A stretch of DNA of 64,000 nt from Pseudomonas alloputida. GTDB lineage: Bacteria; Pseudomonadota; Gammaproteobacteria; Pseudomonadales; Pseudomonadaceae. The stretch's first letter is position 1. Each line of letters opens with the position of its first letter. The translations under genes and the position numbers were made by a program. Positions 54,772-63,210 of this stretch are shown piece by piece. The stretch lies in NCBI RefSeq assembly GCF_021283545.2, contig NZ_CP128540.1:1275501-1339500 (forward strand), read 5' to 3'. The notes beneath the pieces are model-generated. The model was not told the origin of the DNA. It worked only from the letters and a program-made list of their open reading frames with translations, and ran no database searches.

Positions 54772-54858
54772 CTGTGGGAGCGGGCGAGCCCGCGAAGCAT
54801 CCACTGCGGTGGATGCCACCGGCTTTGCCGGTGTTCGCGGGCGTGCCCGCTCCCACAA
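54772..54858. repeat. inverted REP pair (REPIN)
   Basis: CTGTGGGAGCGGGCGAGCCC at 54772-54791 and its inverted partner at about 54833-54857 (TTCGCGGGCGTGCCCGCTCC then CACA) enclose a short loop that itself contains ATCCACTGC/GCGGTGGAT. The same arrangement occurs at 25188-25276. It lies just downstream of rapA on the minus strand. Confidence 0.88.
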
Positions 54859-54875
54859 GGGGCGCGGGGCCTGCG

Positions 54876-57722
54876 CTAGCCAGCCACCAGCACGCGAATG
54901 GCTTCCAGGCGCAGGGCGGCCTTCTCCAGCATTGCCAGGCCATCTTCGCGCCGCTTGCGCAGGGCGTCGATTTCGCTGTCACGCACACTTGGGTTGACCG
55001 CTTGCAATGCCACCAGGCGCGCCAGCTCTTCGTCGGCCTCGGCTGCCAGGCGGCGCTGGGCTTCGGCCACGCGCTCGTTGTGGGCCGGCAGGATCTTCTC
55101 CTCGCCGCCACTGATACGCTTGGCCAGCACATCGCGCTGGGCCTGGACGAACTTGTTGGCGCTGGCGCGCGGTACACTCTCGAGCTGGTCGTTGAGGGTT
55201 TCGAAAGCAACGCGTGACGCCAGGTCGTTGCCATTGGCGTCGAGCAGGCAGCGCAGTGCCGCTGGCGGCAGGTAGCGGCCCAGTTGCAGGCTACGGGGTG
55301 CCACCACCTCGCTGACGAACAGCAGTTCAAGCAGGACAGTGCCTGGTTTGAGCGCTTTGTTCTTGATCAACGCCACGGCGGTGTTGCCCATCGAGCCTGA
55401 CAGCACCAGATCCATGCCGCCCTGTACCATCGGGTGCTCCCAGGTGAGGAATTGCATGTCCTCGCGTGACAGCGCCTGGCCACGGTCGTAGGTGATGGTC
55501 ACGCCTTCATCGTCGCCCAGCGGGAAGCTGGCATCGAGCATCTTCTCGCTCGGCTTGAGGATCAGTGCATTCTCGGAATGGTCTTCGCTGTCGATGCCGA
55601 AGGCGTCGAACAGGGTTTCCATGTAGATCGGCAGGGCGAACTGGTCGTCCTGTTCGAGAATGGCCTCGACCAGCGCCTGACCTTCGCCGGCGCCGCCGGA
55701 ATTGAGTTCCAGCAGGCGGTCACGGCCAGTGTGCAGTTCGGCTTCCAGGCGTTCGCGTTCGCTGCGGGCGTCGGCCACCAGGGTATCCCAGGCCTTGTTT
55801 TCGCCGCCTTCGAGCAGCGGCAGCAGGCGTGGGCCGAACTGGTGCTGCAGGGCATTGCCGGTGGGGCAGGTGTTGAGGAAGGCGTTGAGCCCTTCGTGGT
55901 ACCACTGGAACAGGCGCTCTTGCGGGCTGTCCTGCAGGTACGGGATGTGCAACTGGATAGTGTGCTTCTGGCCGATCCGGTCAAGGCGGCCGATGCGCTG
56001 TTCGAGCAGGTCGGGGTGCGCCGGCAGGTCGAACATCACCAGGTGATGAGCGAACTGGAAGTTGCGGCCTTCGCTGCCGATTTCCGAGCAGATCAGCACC
56101 TGGGCGCCAAACTCTTCATCGGCAAAGTAGGCAGCGGCACGGTCGCGCTCGAGGATGCTCATGCCTTCATGGAACACCGAGGCCGGGATGCCGGAGCGCA
56201 CGCGCAGGGCGTCTTCCAGGTCCATGGCGGTTTCGGCGTGGGCGCAGATCACCAGCACTTTGGTGCGCTTGAGCATCTTCAGGGTGTCGATCAGCCAGTC
56301 GACGCGTGGGTCGAAACGCCACCAGCGCTCGTCATCGGCCACTTCACCCTGGGCCTGGAAGGCAACTTCCGGGTACAGCTCGGCGTGCTCGCCGGCTGGC
56401 AGGTCGCGGTATTGCTCGGGCGTGGGCAGCGGGTAGGGGTGCAACTGGCGCTCGGGGAAGCCCTGAATCGCCGCACGGGTGTTACGGAACAGCACGCGTC
56501 CGGTGCCGTGGCGATCCAGCAGTTCGCGAATCAGCCGGGCGCTGGCCTGGGTGTCGCCGTCGCTGACCGCTGCCAGCAGGGCTTCGCCTTCGGCACCCAG
56601 GAAGCCCAGGATGGTGGCGTGGGCCTTGGGCGACAGACGGCCCTCGTCGAGCAGTTCCTGCACCGCCTCGGCTACCGGGCGGTAGTGCTCGCTTTCGGCG
56701 CGGAAAGCGGCCAGGTCGTGAAAACGGTTGGGGTCGAGTAGGCGCAGGCGGGCGAAGTGGCTGTCCTGGCCCAGCTGCTCGGGGGTGGCGGTCAGCAACA
56801 GTACGCCCGGAATCACTTGGGCCAGTTGCTCGACCAGGCCGTATTCGGCGCTGACCTGGTCTTCGTGCCAGACCAGGTGGTGGGCTTCGTCGACTACCAG
56901 CAGGTCCCAGCCAGCGGCGAACAGCGCGTCCTGGGCCTTTTCGTCATCGACCAGCCACTCCAGGGCAACCAACGCCAGTTGGGCATCCTCGAACGGGTTG
57001 CTGGCGTCGCTTTCGATGAAGCGCTCGGCGTCGAACAGCGCCACTTGCAGATTGAAGCGCCGGCGCATTTCCACCAGCCACTGGTGCTGGAGGTTTTCCG
57101 GCACCAGGATCAGTACGCGGCTGGCGCGACCCGACAGCAGTTGGCGGTGAATGACCAGGCCGGCTTCGATGGTTTTGCCCAGGCCCACTTCGTCGGCCAG
57201 CAGAACGCGCGGGGCGCTGCGGTCGGCGACTTCGCGGGCAATGTGCAGTTGGTGGGCGATGGGCTGTGCGCGGCAGCCGCCCAACCCCCACAGTGCCGAC
57301 TGCATCTGCTTGCTGGTGTGCTGCAGGGTGTTGTAGCGCAGGCTGAACCACGACAGTGGGTCTATCTGCCCGGCGAACAGGCGGTCGCTGGCCAGGCGGA
57401 ACTGAATGAAGTTCGACAACTGGGTTTCAGGCAGGGTGCGAGGCTGGTTCTGCCCGTCCAGGCCGTGGTAGACCATCAGCCCGTCGATGTCCTCGACCTC
57501 GCGCACGGTCAGCTTCCAGCCCTCGAAGTGGGTGATCTGGTCACCTGGCGAGAAGCGCACGCGGGTCAGCGGCGCATTGCGCAGGGAATACTGGCGGGTG
57601 TCGCCAGTGGCCGGGTAGAGCACGGTCAACAGGCGGCCATCCTGCGCCAGGATGGTACCCAGGCCGAGCTCTGCTTCGCTGTCGCTGATCCAGCGTTGCC
57701 CCGGTTGATACTGCTGCGCCAT
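54876..57722 (-). CDS. rapA: RNA polymerase-associated ATPase RapA (HepA)
   Basis: 948 residues, the normal length. N-terminal Tudor-like domains ([31 protein letters not shown]) precede a Swi2/Snf2 ATPase with [17 protein letters not shown], the DEAH box [10 protein letters not shown], and motif VI in [14 protein letters not shown]. It binds RNA polymerase and frees it from stalled post-termination complexes so that it can be reused. The start at 57722 ([11 protein letters not shown]) is typical. A REP pair follows the stop. Confidence 0.96.
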   Translation of the reverse strand: MAQQYQPGQRWISDSEAELGLGTILAQDGRLLTVLYPATGDTRQYSLRNAPLTRVRFSPGDQITHFEGWKLTVREVEDIDGLMVYHGLDGQNQPRTLPETQLSNFIQFRLASDRLFAGQIDPLSWFSLRYNTLQHTSKQMQSALWGLGGCRAQPIAHQLHIAREVADRSAPRVLLADEVGLGKTIEAGLVIHRQLLSGRASRVLILVPENLQHQWLVEMRRRFNLQVALFDAERFIESDASNPFEDAQLALVALEWLVDDEKAQDALFAAGWDLLVVDEAHHLVWHEDQVSAEYGLVEQLAQVIPGVLLLTATPEQLGQDSHFARLRLLDPNRFHDLAAFRAESEHYRPVAEAVQELLDEGRLSPKAHATILGFLGAEGEALLAAVSDGDTQASARLIRELLDRHGTGRVLFRNTRAAIQGFPERQLHPYPLPTPEQYRDLPAGEHAELYPEVAFQAQGEVADDERWWRFDPRVDWLIDTLKMLKRTKVLVICAHAETAMDLEDALRVRSGIPASVFHEGMSILERDRAAAYFADEEFGAQVLICSEIGSEGRNFQFAHHLVMFDLPAHPDLLEQRIGRLDRIGQKHTIQLHIPYLQDSPQERLFQWYHEGLNAFLNTCPTGNALQHQFGPRLLPLLEGGENKAWDTLVADARSERERLEAELHTGRDRLLELNSGGAGEGQALVEAILEQDDQFALPIYMETLFDAFGIDSEDHSENALILKPSEKMLDASFPLGDDEGVTITYDRGQALSREDMQFLTWEHPMVQGGMDLVLSGSMGNTAVALIKNKALKPGTVLLELLFVSEVVAPRSLQLGRYLPPAALRCLLDANGNDLASRVAFETLNDQLESVPRASANKFVQAQRDVLAKRISGGEEKILPAHNERVAEAQRRLAAEADEELARLVALQAVNPSVRDSEIDALRKRREDGLAMLEKAALRLEAIRVLVAG

Positions 57723-57872
57723 ACTGCCTGAACTCCCGCGATGAAAAAGCCGATTATGTTAACGGATCGGCCGGTCAGACCAAAGTGCCGATAGCACCGA
57801 ATGGTATCGAAAGGCACAGTCTAGTCGTTTCATCGCCCTGCACAGCGCCGCCGATGAGGGCCCCGGATCAAC

Positions 57873-58568
57873 ATGTCTGCCAAGCACCGCTGGATCAGCG
57901 CTTCGATGGCCGTGGGCAGCCTGGTGCTGCTTAGCGCCTGCGAGCAGAAAAACTTTGAGACATTGCCCCCCATTCCGATGGAGCAGCTTGAGGTACTGGG
58001 CGTGCAGACTCCGATAAAGAGCGTGCACTTTCGTGACAGTGACGGCGAAGGGCTGCTGGTCCTGAGCCGCAGCGATGGCCAGGCCAGCGACCTGGAAAGC
58101 GAACAGGAAGTGGACAAGGTGGTGCTCAAGGCCACCTTGTACGGGCGCACGGCCGAGAGCGACGCCTTCAAGGCGCGTTGGCAGGTCGAGCAGGAAACGA
58201 CCTGCCCGGGGCTGGACCTGGATGTGGACTTCTATAATGACGTCAGTGATGTCAGCGACCTGAACCAGAATGGAGTGGCCGAGATAACGGTGGCCAGCCA
58301 TGCATTCTGCGGCGGCGGTATCGACCCGCATGACATCGCCATCGAGATGCGTGAAGGGCAGGCCAGTTACACCATTACCGGCCAGTCGCTGATCACCCCG
58401 GCGGGCGAGGAACCGATCGGTGGTGAGCGCGAGGACAGCGCTTCGCTGAAAGCCGCGCCGCAGGTATTGCGCGATCATATGGATGCGGTTTGGCAGCAGG
58501 TGTACAAGCGGCCCTGGAGCGAGGCCAGCCCGCCAGTCGACGATGAGCCGGGTGACGAAGCCGAGTAA
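57873..58568 (+). CDS. hypothetical lipoprotein
   Basis: 231 residues. A lipoprotein signal ends at LVLLSAC (Cys23). The mature part contains VHFRDSDGEGLLVLSRS, DVDFYNDVSDVSDLNQNGVAEITV and an acidic tail (PPVDDEPGDEAE). The DLNQNGVAEIT segment resembles FG-GAP/VCBS-type calcium loops (DxNxDGxxE). It looks like the family of periplasmic proteins with an M949-type surface polysaccharide annotation, but I am not sure. Divergent from rapA. Confidence 0.72.
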   Translation: MSAKHRWISASMAVGSLVLLSACEQKNFETLPPIPMEQLEVLGVQTPIKSVHFRDSDGEGLLVLSRSDGQASDLESEQEVDKVVLKATLYGRTAESDAFKARWQVEQETTCPGLDLDVDFYNDVSDVSDLNQNGVAEITVASHAFCGGGIDPHDIAIEMREGQASYTITGQSLITPAGEEPIGGEREDSASLKAAPQVLRDHMDAVWQQVYKRPWSEASPPVDDEPGDEAE

Positions 58569-58631
58569 ATGTTGTCCATGACATCAAGGTAAAGCTGCGC
58601 CTGCCGATACAGGGGGCATAGGAGAACGTCC

Positions 58632-58961
58632 ATGCTGCCGCCGATCATTCCGCTCAGTGCCGCCCCGGTAACCTCGCAACAGGACCCGGTCAAGCCAACC
58701 CCCGACGTCAAGCCGGTGGTGCCGACGCAGCCTGCGTCCGGCGAAAGTGCCATTGACCTCAAGCGCCAGCGCGACCCGCAGGAGCAGGTATTGTTGCTGC
58801 GCGATGAACAGCGCCGCCAGCAGCAACGCCGGAACAAGGGCGAGCAGGAACGCTACGAGGCCGTCCCGGGTGACGAGGTCAATGCCGACAACACCGTGCC
58901 GGTAGCGCCATTGATGGGCGAGCATGTACGCCAAGGACTGCTGGTGGACATCGAAGTCTGA
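58632..58961 (+). CDS. conserved hypothetical protein
   Basis: 109 residues, polar and probably largely disordered: Pro/Val-rich start (PVKPTPDVKPVVPTQP), a basic/Gln-rich middle (LLLRDEQRRQQQRRNKGEQE) that may form a short helix, and no membrane segment. GGAGA lies about eight bases before the ATG at 58632. I do not recognise a family with a known role. It is read in the same direction as its neighbours. Confidence 0.6.
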   Translation: MLPPIIPLSAAPVTSQQDPVKPTPDVKPVVPTQPASGESAIDLKRQRDPQEQVLLLRDEQRRQQQRRNKGEQERYEAVPGDEVNADNTVPVAPLMGEHVRQGLLVDIEV

Positions 58962-59029
58962 TACGGGGCTGGTCAGCGCCTGCGCCTGGCTTCATCATGC
59001 AATTCTCTGTTGATCGTCGAGCCCACCCC

Positions 59030-59191
59030 ATGAGCCAAGACAACCTCATCGATTTCGATGCCGAACGTGCCAAGCGCGTCCACGACCTCAAGGAAAAGCG
59101 GCTGAACGAAATGCGCAATGCTTTCGAGCAGGCCCTGCCATTGAGTACCAGCAAGAAAAAGAAGCCCAAGGGCAAGCCTAAGAAGCGTTGA
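59030..59191 (+). CDS. small basic protein, hypothetical
   Basis: 53 residues starting MSQDNLIDFDAERAKRVHDL, with an amphipathic helix (RVHDLKEKRLNEMRNAFEQA) and a Lys-rich tail (KKKKPKGKPKKR). Could bind nucleic acid through the tail; no family is recognised. The frame continues 11 codons upstream without a better start. Confidence 0.55.
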   Translation: MSQDNLIDFDAERAKRVHDLKEKRLNEMRNAFEQALPLSTSKKKKPKGKPKKR

Positions 59192-59245
59192 AACTTGACG
59201 CAGGTCAACCCTGCGCCCCCCTCGCGTGCCCGGCCTCGGGCACCA

Positions 59246-59259
59246 TTGACACTGATCAA
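59246..59259. promoter_or_regulatory. Anr/FNR box upstream of ccoM
   Basis: TTGACACTGATCAA matches the Anr/FNR consensus TTGAT-N4-ATCAA at nine of ten fixed positions. It lies 67 bases before the ccoM start codon, so a transcript starting about 40 bases after its centre would have a short leader of about 30 bases. Anr activates high-affinity cbb3 oxidase genes at low oxygen, which fits the product. Confidence 0.7.
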
Positions 59260-59326
59260 TTTTCCCCGCCGCCACATTGGTTAACGTGTACCCATCGGAC
59301 AACGGCAAACGAATGGGGAGGCCAGC

Positions 59327-59443
59327 ATGTTCTTCGACAACGTGGTTATCGCCGGTGTGGTAACGGTCGGGCTGATGGTCGCCTTCTTTGCCGGTCTGGG
59401 CATTTTCATCTGGAAGGACTCGAACAAGCGCAAGCCGCGCTGA
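59327..59443 (+). CDS. ccoM: cbb3 cytochrome oxidase small subunit CcoM
   Basis: 38 residues: one membrane helix (VVIAGVVTVGLMVAFFAGLG) with a short N-terminus (MFFDN) and a C-terminal FIWKDSNKRKPR. This matches the single-helix CcoM subunit described for the Pseudomonas cbb3 oxidase, which helps stability or assembly. GGGGAGG lies six bases before the ATG, a very strong ribosome site. An Anr box upstream and a terminator downstream make it a single-gene unit away from the cco operon. The family match is from memory of the sequence pattern. Confidence 0.78.
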   Translation: MFFDNVVIAGVVTVGLMVAFFAGLGIFIWKDSNKRKPR

Positions 59444-59475
59444 CCTTCCGGGTACACGAGCACGCAAGGCATTTA

Positions 59476-59502
59476 GGGCGACTTCGGTCGCCCATTTTTT
59501 TT
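59476..59502 (+). terminator. rho-independent terminator of ccoM
   Basis: GGGCGAC at 59476-59482 and GTCGCCC at 59487-59493 form a stem with the stable TTCG tetraloop, followed by eight T residues. Confidence 0.93.
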
Positions 59503-59561
59503 GCCTGCATTTTTTATTGTCTGAGCTGTCCCTTTCAGTGCAGGCCAATCGAATATACATG

Positions 59562-59575
59562 ATTAGCTAGCTAAT
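59562..59575. promoter_or_regulatory. SlyA/MarR-type palindrome upstream of the efflux operon
   Basis: ATTAGCTAGCTAAT is a perfect 14-base palindrome. Its core TTAGCTAGCTAA differs from the SlyA consensus TTAGCAAGCTAA at one base. It lies 74 bases upstream of the FUSC start codon. MarR/SlyA-type repressors often control such exporters and respond to aromatic acids. Confidence 0.55.
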
Positions 59576-59648
59576 TAATCGTTTCCGCTTTATCCTGCTC
59601 ATCATTGTCTATCTTTTCAGCAAGACTTTTCCCCGCAAGGTCCGCCTC

Positions 59649-61637
59649 GTGCCCATCACCTTTCAGGCCCTGTTCGCGCCCAGCAGCCTCGCCCTCAAGT
59701 TTGCCATCAAGACCCTGCTCGGGGGCGGCCTGGCGTTGTGGCTGGCGATGCGCTGGGGGCTGGAGCAACCCTCCTGGGCATTGATGACTGCTTTCATCGT
59801 CGCCCAGCCGCTATCGGGCATGGTGGTGCAGAAAGGCTTGGCGCGGTTGGCCGGCACGTTGGTCGGCACAGTCATGTCGGTGCTGTTCATCGGCCTGTTC
59901 GCCCAGACCCCCGGCCTGTTTCTGCTTACCTTGGCGCTTTGGCTGGCGCTGTGTACCGCAGCGTCCACCCAGTTGCGCAGCGCCTGGGCCTATGCCTTCG
60001 TGCTGGCCGGCTACACCGCAGCGATCATCGCCTTGCCGGCCATTGACCACCCCCTGCAAGTATTCGACCAGGCCGTGGCTCGCTGTACCGAGATCTGCCT
60101 GGGTATTTTCTGTGCAACAGCCAGCAGTGCCTTGCTCTGGCCCATGCGGGTCGAGCAGCAACTGGGCGGGCAGGCGCGGCAGGCCTGGCAGAACGGCCTG
60201 CAGGCCGCCAGCGCCATGCTGGGCGGAGAGGACGAGGCGCGCAAAGGCCTGCTGGAAAGCCTGGGGCGCATCGTTGCCATCGACAGCCAACGTGAACATG
60301 CCTGGTTCGAGGGCAATCGCGGGCGCCAACGTGCCCGTGCCATTCGTGGCCTTAGCCAGAAACTGATGGTGCTGTTGCGTATTTCCCGTTCGGTGCGCCG
60401 CCAGTGGCGGCAACTGGATGAGGGTGAGGTAGAGCATCTGACGCCCTGGTTGCAGGAAGTGCGCACGCTGCTGGCCCAACCCGATCAGCCCAGCCTGCTG
60501 TTGTTGCGTCAGCGAATCTGGGATGCCGCCCACGATGAGCAAATCAGTTCAGCGGAGCACTTCTGCCTGGCGCGCATGGCCCTGCTATTGGACTATGCCA
60601 TGGCCGCCAGCCAGGCACTTGAGGATGTGGAGGCGGGCAGGGCGCCCAAGGACGTGTCCCAGGGGCTGGCCGCGCACCGAGACTGGTCGCTGGCCTTGCT
60701 GTTCGGCTCGCGCAGCGCGCTGGCCTTCCTGGTAATGAGTGGTTTCTGGCTGGCCACGGCCTGGCCTTCGGCCCCCGGTGGCCTGGTGCTGACCTGCGTG
60801 GTCTGCAGCCTGTTCGCCAGTCGCGAGAACGGCGCACAGATCGGCCTGAGTTTCCTGCGCGGGATATTCCTGGCGATACCGGCGGCGTTTGTGGTCGGGC
60901 AGATCATGCTGCCGCAATGGAGCAGCTTCGCCATGCTCTGCCTGGGCATGGGCGTGCCACTGTTTCTTGGTGCACTGGGCATGGCCCATCCGCGTACCGG
61001 GGCTACGGCCACTTCCTATTGCCTGCACTTCATTGTGCTGGTGTCGCCGCTCAACGCCATGCAGTTCGGCGTGGCGACCATGCTGAACAGTGCCCTGGCC
61101 ATGCTGGTGGGGGTGTCGGCAGCGGTCATGGCCTTTCGCTTGCTGGTGTTCCGCCATCCGGCCTGGCTGGGCCGGCGCTTGCGTGCTGCAACGCAGAACG
61201 ACCTGGTGCGCCTGACTCGGCGCGACCTGCGCGGGGCTGACAGCTGGTTTGGCGGGCGCATGGCCGACCGGCTGATGCAACTGGCGCGGCATGCCAGTGA
61301 ATTACCGGAAGGCGAACGCAAACGCTGGGATGACGGCCTTCACGGGCTGGATATCGGCGACGAACTGGTGCACCTGCGCATGTGCCTGGCGGTCGCTCAG
61401 GCCCCTTTGGGGCGGGCCGAGCGCGAGTACCTGCAACACGTGGAGGCAGCGCTGGCCAAAGGGCCTGCTGCCGGGCGTGGGCAGCTGCTGGATGCTGCCA
61501 GTGAGCAGTTCATTGCGGCCTTGCGTCGGCTACCCGCCAGCGACCCGCTTCGCCTGGCCGAGGGGGCAGTACTGCAATTGCAGAAAAGCTGGGGCAAATG
61601 GTGCCGCTGGCAGGAGGACACCCATGGGTTTGCGTGA
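59649..61637 (+). CDS. FUSC-family (AaeB-like) inner-membrane efflux protein
   Basis: 662 residues. Two blocks of about five to six helices (about 10-160 and 345-500) are separated by a large cytoplasmic domain, the AaeB/FUSC architecture. Marks are WALMTAFIVAQPLSGMVVQKG near the N-terminus and PHPRTGATATSYCLHF-like MAHPRTGATATSYCLHFIV in the second half. E. coli AaeB exports aromatic carboxylic acids with AaeA. The start is GTG at 59649 with AAGG upstream. Its 3' end overlaps the DUF1656 start by 14 bases. Substrate unknown. Confidence 0.92.
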   Translation: MPITFQALFAPSSLALKFAIKTLLGGGLALWLAMRWGLEQPSWALMTAFIVAQPLSGMVVQKGLARLAGTLVGTVMSVLFIGLFAQTPGLFLLTLALWLALCTAASTQLRSAWAYAFVLAGYTAAIIALPAIDHPLQVFDQAVARCTEICLGIFCATASSALLWPMRVEQQLGGQARQAWQNGLQAASAMLGGEDEARKGLLESLGRIVAIDSQREHAWFEGNRGRQRARAIRGLSQKLMVLLRISRSVRRQWRQLDEGEVEHLTPWLQEVRTLLAQPDQPSLLLLRQRIWDAAHDEQISSAEHFCLARMALLLDYAMAASQALEDVEAGRAPKDVSQGLAAHRDWSLALLFGSRSALAFLVMSGFWLATAWPSAPGGLVLTCVVCSLFASRENGAQIGLSFLRGIFLAIPAAFVVGQIMLPQWSSFAMLCLGMGVPLFLGALGMAHPRTGATATSYCLHFIVLVSPLNAMQFGVATMLNSALAMLVGVSAAVMAFRLLVFRHPAWLGRRLRAATQNDLVRLTRRDLRGADSWFGGRMADRLMQLARHASELPEGERKRWDDGLHGLDIGDELVHLRMCLAVAQAPLGRAEREYLQHVEAALAKGPAAGRGQLLDAASEQFIAALRRLPASDPLRLAEGAVLQLQKSWGKWCRWQEDTHGFA

Positions 61638-61830
61638 GTGGGAAGTGGGCGGTGTGCTGCTCAGCCCGTTTTTGCTTTATGTGTTGTTGGCGCTGCTGCT
61701 CACCGGCCTGCTGCGCCTGGTGGTGCATGCCACACCGTTGGGGCGCTGGATCTGGCATGAAGCGCTGTTCGACGCAGCGCTGTTCGTCTGTGTGTTGTTC
61801 CTGGTGGTACGCCTGTCTGGGACTTTATAA
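61624..61830 (+). CDS. DUF1656 (AaeX-like) small membrane protein
   Basis: 68 residues, two membrane helices (LLSPFLLYVLLALLLTGLLR and ALFDAALFVCVLFLVVRLSG), starting MGLREWEVGGVLLSP. It matches the DUF1656/AaeX proteins that always sit between the AaeB-type and AaeA-type genes. ATG 61624 overlaps the end of the FUSC gene. Role in the exporter is undefined. Confidence 0.9.
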   Translation: MGLREWEVGGVLLSPFLLYVLLALLLTGLLRLVVHATPLGRWIWHEALFDAALFVCVLFLVVRLSGTL

Positions 61831-61842
61831 AGGAGTGTTTCG

Positions 61843-62712
61843 ATGCGTGCGGCCGTACGTATTCTGGTGACCCTGTGTGTGGTGGCCCTGGCCGTGTTGG
61901 CCGGCTACCAGCTGTGGCAGTACTACATGCTCACCCCATGGACGCGTGATGCCCGTGTGCGCGCCGATGTGGTGGTGATTGCGCCTGATGTGTCCGGCTG
62001 GGTTCGCGAACTCAAGGTCCATGACAACCAGCAGGTCAAGGCTGGCGACTTGTTGATGAGTATTGACCGCGAGCGCTTCCAGGCCGCGCTCGATCAGGCC
62101 AGCGCGGTGACCGAGACACGCGCCCAGCAACTGCGCTTGCGCGAGCGTGAAGCAGCCCGGCGTACTGCCCTGGGGCCAGAGGCGATCAGTGCCGAGTTGC
62201 GTGAAAACGCCCAGATCAATGCCGCCATCGCGCGTGGCGAGCTGCATGAAGCCGAGGCGCAGTTGCAGGTGGCCAGGATCAACCTGGCGCGCAGTGAAGT
62301 GCGGGCCCCGCGCAGCGGGCATATCACCAATCTGCGTCTGGCCGAGGGCAATTATGTGAACACCGGGGAATCGGTGATGGCGCTGGTGGATGATTCGACG
62401 TTCTACATCCAGGCCTATTTCGAGGAAACCAAGTTGCCGCGCATTCGCGTTGGGGACACTGTGAAGGTGTGGCTGATGGGCACGGGTGAACCGATGCAGG
62501 GGCACGTGGAGAGCATCAGCCGCGGCATCACCGACCGCAACAGCAACCCGGACAGCCAGTTGCTGCCGGAGGTAGAGCCGACCTTCAACTGGGTGCGACT
62601 GGCCCAGCGCATACCGGTGAGGATTCGCCTGGATCAGGTGCCGGAAGGGCTGACCTTGAGTGCGGGGATGACGGCGAGTGTGCAAGTGCACGAGGACCGC
62701 GAGCCGCAGTGA
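61843..62712 (+). CDS. HlyD-family periplasmic adaptor (AaeA-like)
   Basis: 289 residues. One N-terminal helix (VRILVTLCVVALAVLAGYQL), then the split barrel-sandwich/lipoyl domain (VVIAPDVSGWVRELKVHDNQ; VRAPRSGHITNLRLAEGNYV) with a short coiled coil between (about 75-130), then a beta-barrel domain. It joins the AaeB-like pump to an outer-membrane channel that is not encoded here. AAGGAG precedes the start by eight bases. Third and last gene of the operon. Confidence 0.93.
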   Translation: MRAAVRILVTLCVVALAVLAGYQLWQYYMLTPWTRDARVRADVVVIAPDVSGWVRELKVHDNQQVKAGDLLMSIDRERFQAALDQASAVTETRAQQLRLREREAARRTALGPEAISAELRENAQINAAIARGELHEAEAQLQVARINLARSEVRAPRSGHITNLRLAEGNYVNTGESVMALVDDSTFYIQAYFEETKLPRIRVGDTVKVWLMGTGEPMQGHVESISRGITDRNSNPDSQLLPEVEPTFNWVRLAQRIPVRIRLDQVPEGLTLSAGMTASVQVHEDREPQ

Positions 62713-62857
62713 TGGTGCTGGCTTAACAGGCAGAAATGTAACGTTCGTGGCGAACGGTCCGCCAGTTGCGTTAGGCTGTCGCTGTGAGTTGCCCGACAGA
62801 GGCAACCCTTCTCCCGCCAGGCGTGCGTATCTTCCGATTTCATTGCGAGGTTACGTC

Positions 62858-63196
62858 ATGGCCATCACTTCCCAGGATATCTGCAACGCCGCCGATCAGC
62901 TAAAGGGCTTTGTCGGCTTTCACGGCAAGCGCGGTGTTCATATCGTGCGTTTCTCCGAGGACGCGTTCGGCATGGACGTGGCCGACGCCAGTATCACCCC
63001 CTGCAGCGAGTTTGTCTGGCGGCCCGAGCAAGGGCAGCGCATGGCGTTGTGCCGCGAACGGCTGTCGCTTTTGCTGGATCAGCATGTGGATGACCGCTTG
63101 AACATTGGTGAACCGCTGCGCGCCTACCTTCGCCGCTGTGATCTGCCTGAAATCGTGGCGCAGCGCAGCCTGCAGCAGCGCACCCAGTCTGTTTAG
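62858..63196 (+). CDS. conserved hypothetical protein
   Basis: 112 residues, soluble. MAITSQDICNAADQLKGFVG, VHIVRFSEDAFGMDVADASI and a C-terminal helix (PLRAYLRRCDLPEIVAQRSL). I do not recognise the family. CGAGG lies nine bases before ATG 62858; the earlier frame overlaps the adaptor gene and is not used. It ends 14 bases before the convergent EAL gene. Confidence 0.65.
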   Translation: MAITSQDICNAADQLKGFVGFHGKRGVHIVRFSEDAFGMDVADASITPCSEFVWRPEQGQRMALCRERLSLLLDQHVDDRLNIGEPLRAYLRRCDLPEIVAQRSLQQRTQSV

Positions 63197-63210
63197 GAGC
63201 AAGGCCGGGT

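Noticed and set aside
55578..57731. 387- and 324-codon plus-strand frames opposite rapA
   Set aside because: Antisense to a full-length RapA with Snf2 motifs.
59327..59443. CydX/CbdX-type subunit of a bd oxidase for the 38-residue protein
   Set aside because: CydX-like peptides start MWYFAWILG and lie next to cydAB. This peptide has the MFxDNVVIAG pattern and no cyd genes nearby, so CcoM fits better.
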